DNA of 64,000 nt from Taishania sp965247975. GTDB taxonomy: Bacteria; Bacteroidota; Bacteroidia; Flavobacteriales_D; Crocinitomicaceae. Location of the stretch: NCBI GenBank assembly GCA_965247975.1, contig OZ252050.1, positions 1,426,001 to 1,490,000 of the forward strand, in the 5' to 3' direction. A program made the position numbers and the translations under genes. Position 1 is the stretch's first letter. The number at the start of each line of letters is the position of its first letter. The notes beneath the pieces are model-generated. The model did not search any database. It was given only the letters and a program-made list of their open reading frames with translations, and had not been told where the DNA came from. Positions 62,755 to 64,000 of the stretch are shown piece by piece.

Positions 62755-63550
62755 AGAATCAGCGGATTTTATTCAATCGCGCACGCAGGTAAAACCAACA
62801 ATTGGAATTATCTTAGGAACAGGTTTAGGTGGACTTGTAAAAGAAATCGAAATCATTGACGAAATCAATTACACCGAAATCCCTAACTTTCCTGTGTCAA
62901 CGGTACAAAGCCATTCTGGTAAATTGATTTTCGGAAAATTAGGAGGGAAATCTGTCGTTGCCATGCAAGGTCGTTTTCACTTTTACGAAGGATATGACAT
63001 GAAACAAGTAACGTTTCCAGTTCGTGTGATGAAATTACTAGGAATTGAACGTCTTTTCGTAAGTAATGCTTCAGGTGGTGTAAATCCGGATTACGAAGTG
63101 GGTGAAATCATGATTCAAGATGATCACATCAATTTGTTTCCTGCACATCCGTTAATTGGAAAGAATTTTGACGAACTTGGACCTCGTTTCCCAGACATGA
63201 GTCAGCCGTATGACCACAAAATGATTGAATTGGCGAAAACAATTGCTGCTGAAAATAATATTCGTGTAGCTGTTGGAACATACGCTGGATTGACAGGACC
63301 AACTTTGGAAACTCCTGCTGAATATAGCTATGTGCGTGCCATTGGTGCTGATGCTGTTGGAATGTCAACAGTCCCTGAAGTTATCGTTGCGCGCCACATG
63401 AGCATTCCATGTTTTGCCATTTCTATCATAACAGATTTAGGTGTTCCAGGGAAAATTCACGAAGTGAGCTTGCAAGATGTTATTGATGTTGCAAACCGCC
63501 AAGAACCTAAAATGACTTTAATTATGCGTGAATTAATTTCACGTATCTAA
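62738..63550 (+). CDS. Purine-nucleoside phosphorylase
   Basis: 270 residues of the trimeric PNP/MTAP family. Motifs: ILGTGLGGL (near residue 27), VQSHSGKL, RFHFYEGYD and TYAGLTGPTLETPAEY (near 190), with the purine-site VGMSTVPEVIVARH. Reaction: purine nucleoside + phosphate to base + ribose-1-phosphate. Starts inside lpxK (17-base overlap) and is co-transcribed with it. Confidence 0.94.
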   Translation: MLTQFKESADFIQSRTQVKPTIGIILGTGLGGLVKEIEIIDEINYTEIPNFPVSTVQSHSGKLIFGKLGGKSVVAMQGRFHFYEGYDMKQVTFPVRVMKLLGIERLFVSNASGGVNPDYEVGEIMIQDDHINLFPAHPLIGKNFDELGPRFPDMSQPYDHKMIELAKTIAAENNIRVAVGTYAGLTGPTLETPAEYSYVRAIGADAVGMSTVPEVIVARHMSIPCFAISIITDLGVPGKIHEVSLQDVIDVANRQEPKMTLIMRELISRI

Positions 63551-63557
63551 ACACATT

Positions 63558-64000
63558 ATGGATAAATCGATTAGAGATAAATACGAAGTTGTTATTGGTT
63601 TGGAAGTGCATGTTCAAATGCTTACCAAATCCAAAGCATATTCGAATGATGTCAATGAATATGGTTCCGCTCCGAATACCAATGTTAGTGTAATTACACT
63701 TGGTCATCCTGGAACGTTGCCGAAAATGAACAAACAAACAATCATTAACGCCATTAAATTGGGAGTTTCTTGTGGTTGTCACATTGCTGATCACCAGTAT
63801 TTTGCACGTAAAAATTACTTCTATCCAGATTTACCAAAAGGATATCAAATTACGCAAGATAAAACGCCTATTTGTACTGGTGGTGCCATCATTATCAAAG
63901 ACGATCAAGGCAATGAAAAATCGGTTGGTTTGACACGGATTCACATGGAAGAAGATGCTGGAAAGAGCATTCACGATGTGGATTTGTACGACACATTGGT
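63558..64000 (+). CDS. gatB: Asp-tRNA(Asn)/Glu-tRNA(Gln) amidotransferase subunit B (partial)
   Basis: The 5' part (147 codons) runs off the window edge. The opening MDKSIRDKYEVVIGLEVHVQM and the segments NYFYPDLPKGYQIT and RIHMEEDAGKS (GatB signature LPKGYQ) are typical of GatB. With GatA and GatC it converts misacylated Glu-tRNA(Gln) or Asp-tRNA(Asn). It is 7 bases downstream of the PNP gene, so it is probably the last gene seen of that operon. Confidence 0.95.
   Translation, partial: MDKSIRDKYEVVIGLEVHVQMLTKSKAYSNDVNEYGSAPNTNVSVITLGHPGTLPKMNKQTIINAIKLGVSCGCHIADHQYFARKNYFYPDLPKGYQITQDKTPICTGGAIIIKDDQGNEKSVGLTRIHMEEDAGKSIHDVDLYDTL

Overview
The window looks like chromosomal DNA of a Bacteroidota member, most likely of the order Flavobacteriales (a Fluviicola/Crocinitomicaceae-like bacterium would fit, but this is a guess from content). 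The evidence is: type IX secretion (T9SS) C-terminal sorting domains on three secreted proteins, a PorP/SprF-family protein, a TonB-dependent receptor, flexirubin-type DarA/DarB homologues, AT-rich DNA, and many promoters of the Bacteroidota form TAnnTTTG placed very close to start codons. No rRNA, tRNA, insertion sequence, prophage or CRISPR array is visible. Most of the window is core chromosome with accessory stretches.

Layout. 1-8.2 kb: a VWA-domain protein, a DjlA-like co-chaperone, HtpG, a multi-pass membrane protein coupled to a short-chain dehydrogenase, and a NUDIX protein divergent from pyrE. 8.2-8.6 kb: no gene, but a promoter and a long-range helix that suggest a structured non-coding RNA. 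8.7-12.6 kb: two tandem secreted paralogues, a small membrane protein, a T9SS-exported serine protease, an LprI-like protein and a membrane protein. 12.6-21.2 kb: one compact minus-strand cluster with DarA and DarB homologues (dialkylresorcinol formation), an ACP, a catalytic ketosynthase, a ketosynthase-like partner with no active site, a BtrH-like acyltransferase and a two-gene ABC exporter. This is the main biosynthetic system of the window. 21.5-31.4 kb: a zinc-ribbon protein, a J-domain membrane protein overlapping a MenE-like ligase, a thioredoxin, a TonB receptor, a quinone-reductase-like dehydrogenase, mtaB and a cysteine desulfurase. 31.5-35.1 kb: a membrane-anchored papain-like protease, cdd, and one reading frame that looks like a lipoprotein accidentally joined to an outer-membrane protein. 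35.5-39.0 kb: an AraC regulator, an NTF2-like protein, a DUF779 protein and an aldehyde dehydrogenase. 39.2-46.9 kb: an esterase, a diverged 156-bp-period direct repeat, cystathionine beta-synthase, a NUDIX CoA pyrophosphatase, a lipoprotein, an MFS transporter, a CAP-domain lipoprotein and a T9SS-exported M1 aminopeptidase. 47.1-60.5 kb: a PorP/SprF-OmpA fusion just downstream of a 3,990-residue repetitive surface protein. 60.7-64 kb: an M28 peptidase, lpxK, a purine nucleoside phosphorylase and the start of gatB.

How the genes work together. The dar-type cluster would build a dialkylresorcinol lipid on an ACP, possibly acylate it, and export it. The giant HYR protein carries a type B T9SS signal and sits next to a PorP/SprF-like partner, as expected for an exported surface adhesin and its outer-membrane attachment or export partner. 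The serine protease and the M1 peptidase carry type A T9SS tails and are presumably secreted digestive enzymes. The AraC, DUF779 and aldehyde dehydrogenase genes form a known aldehyde-oxidation module. All functional calls rest on reading motifs by eye; no database search was possible.
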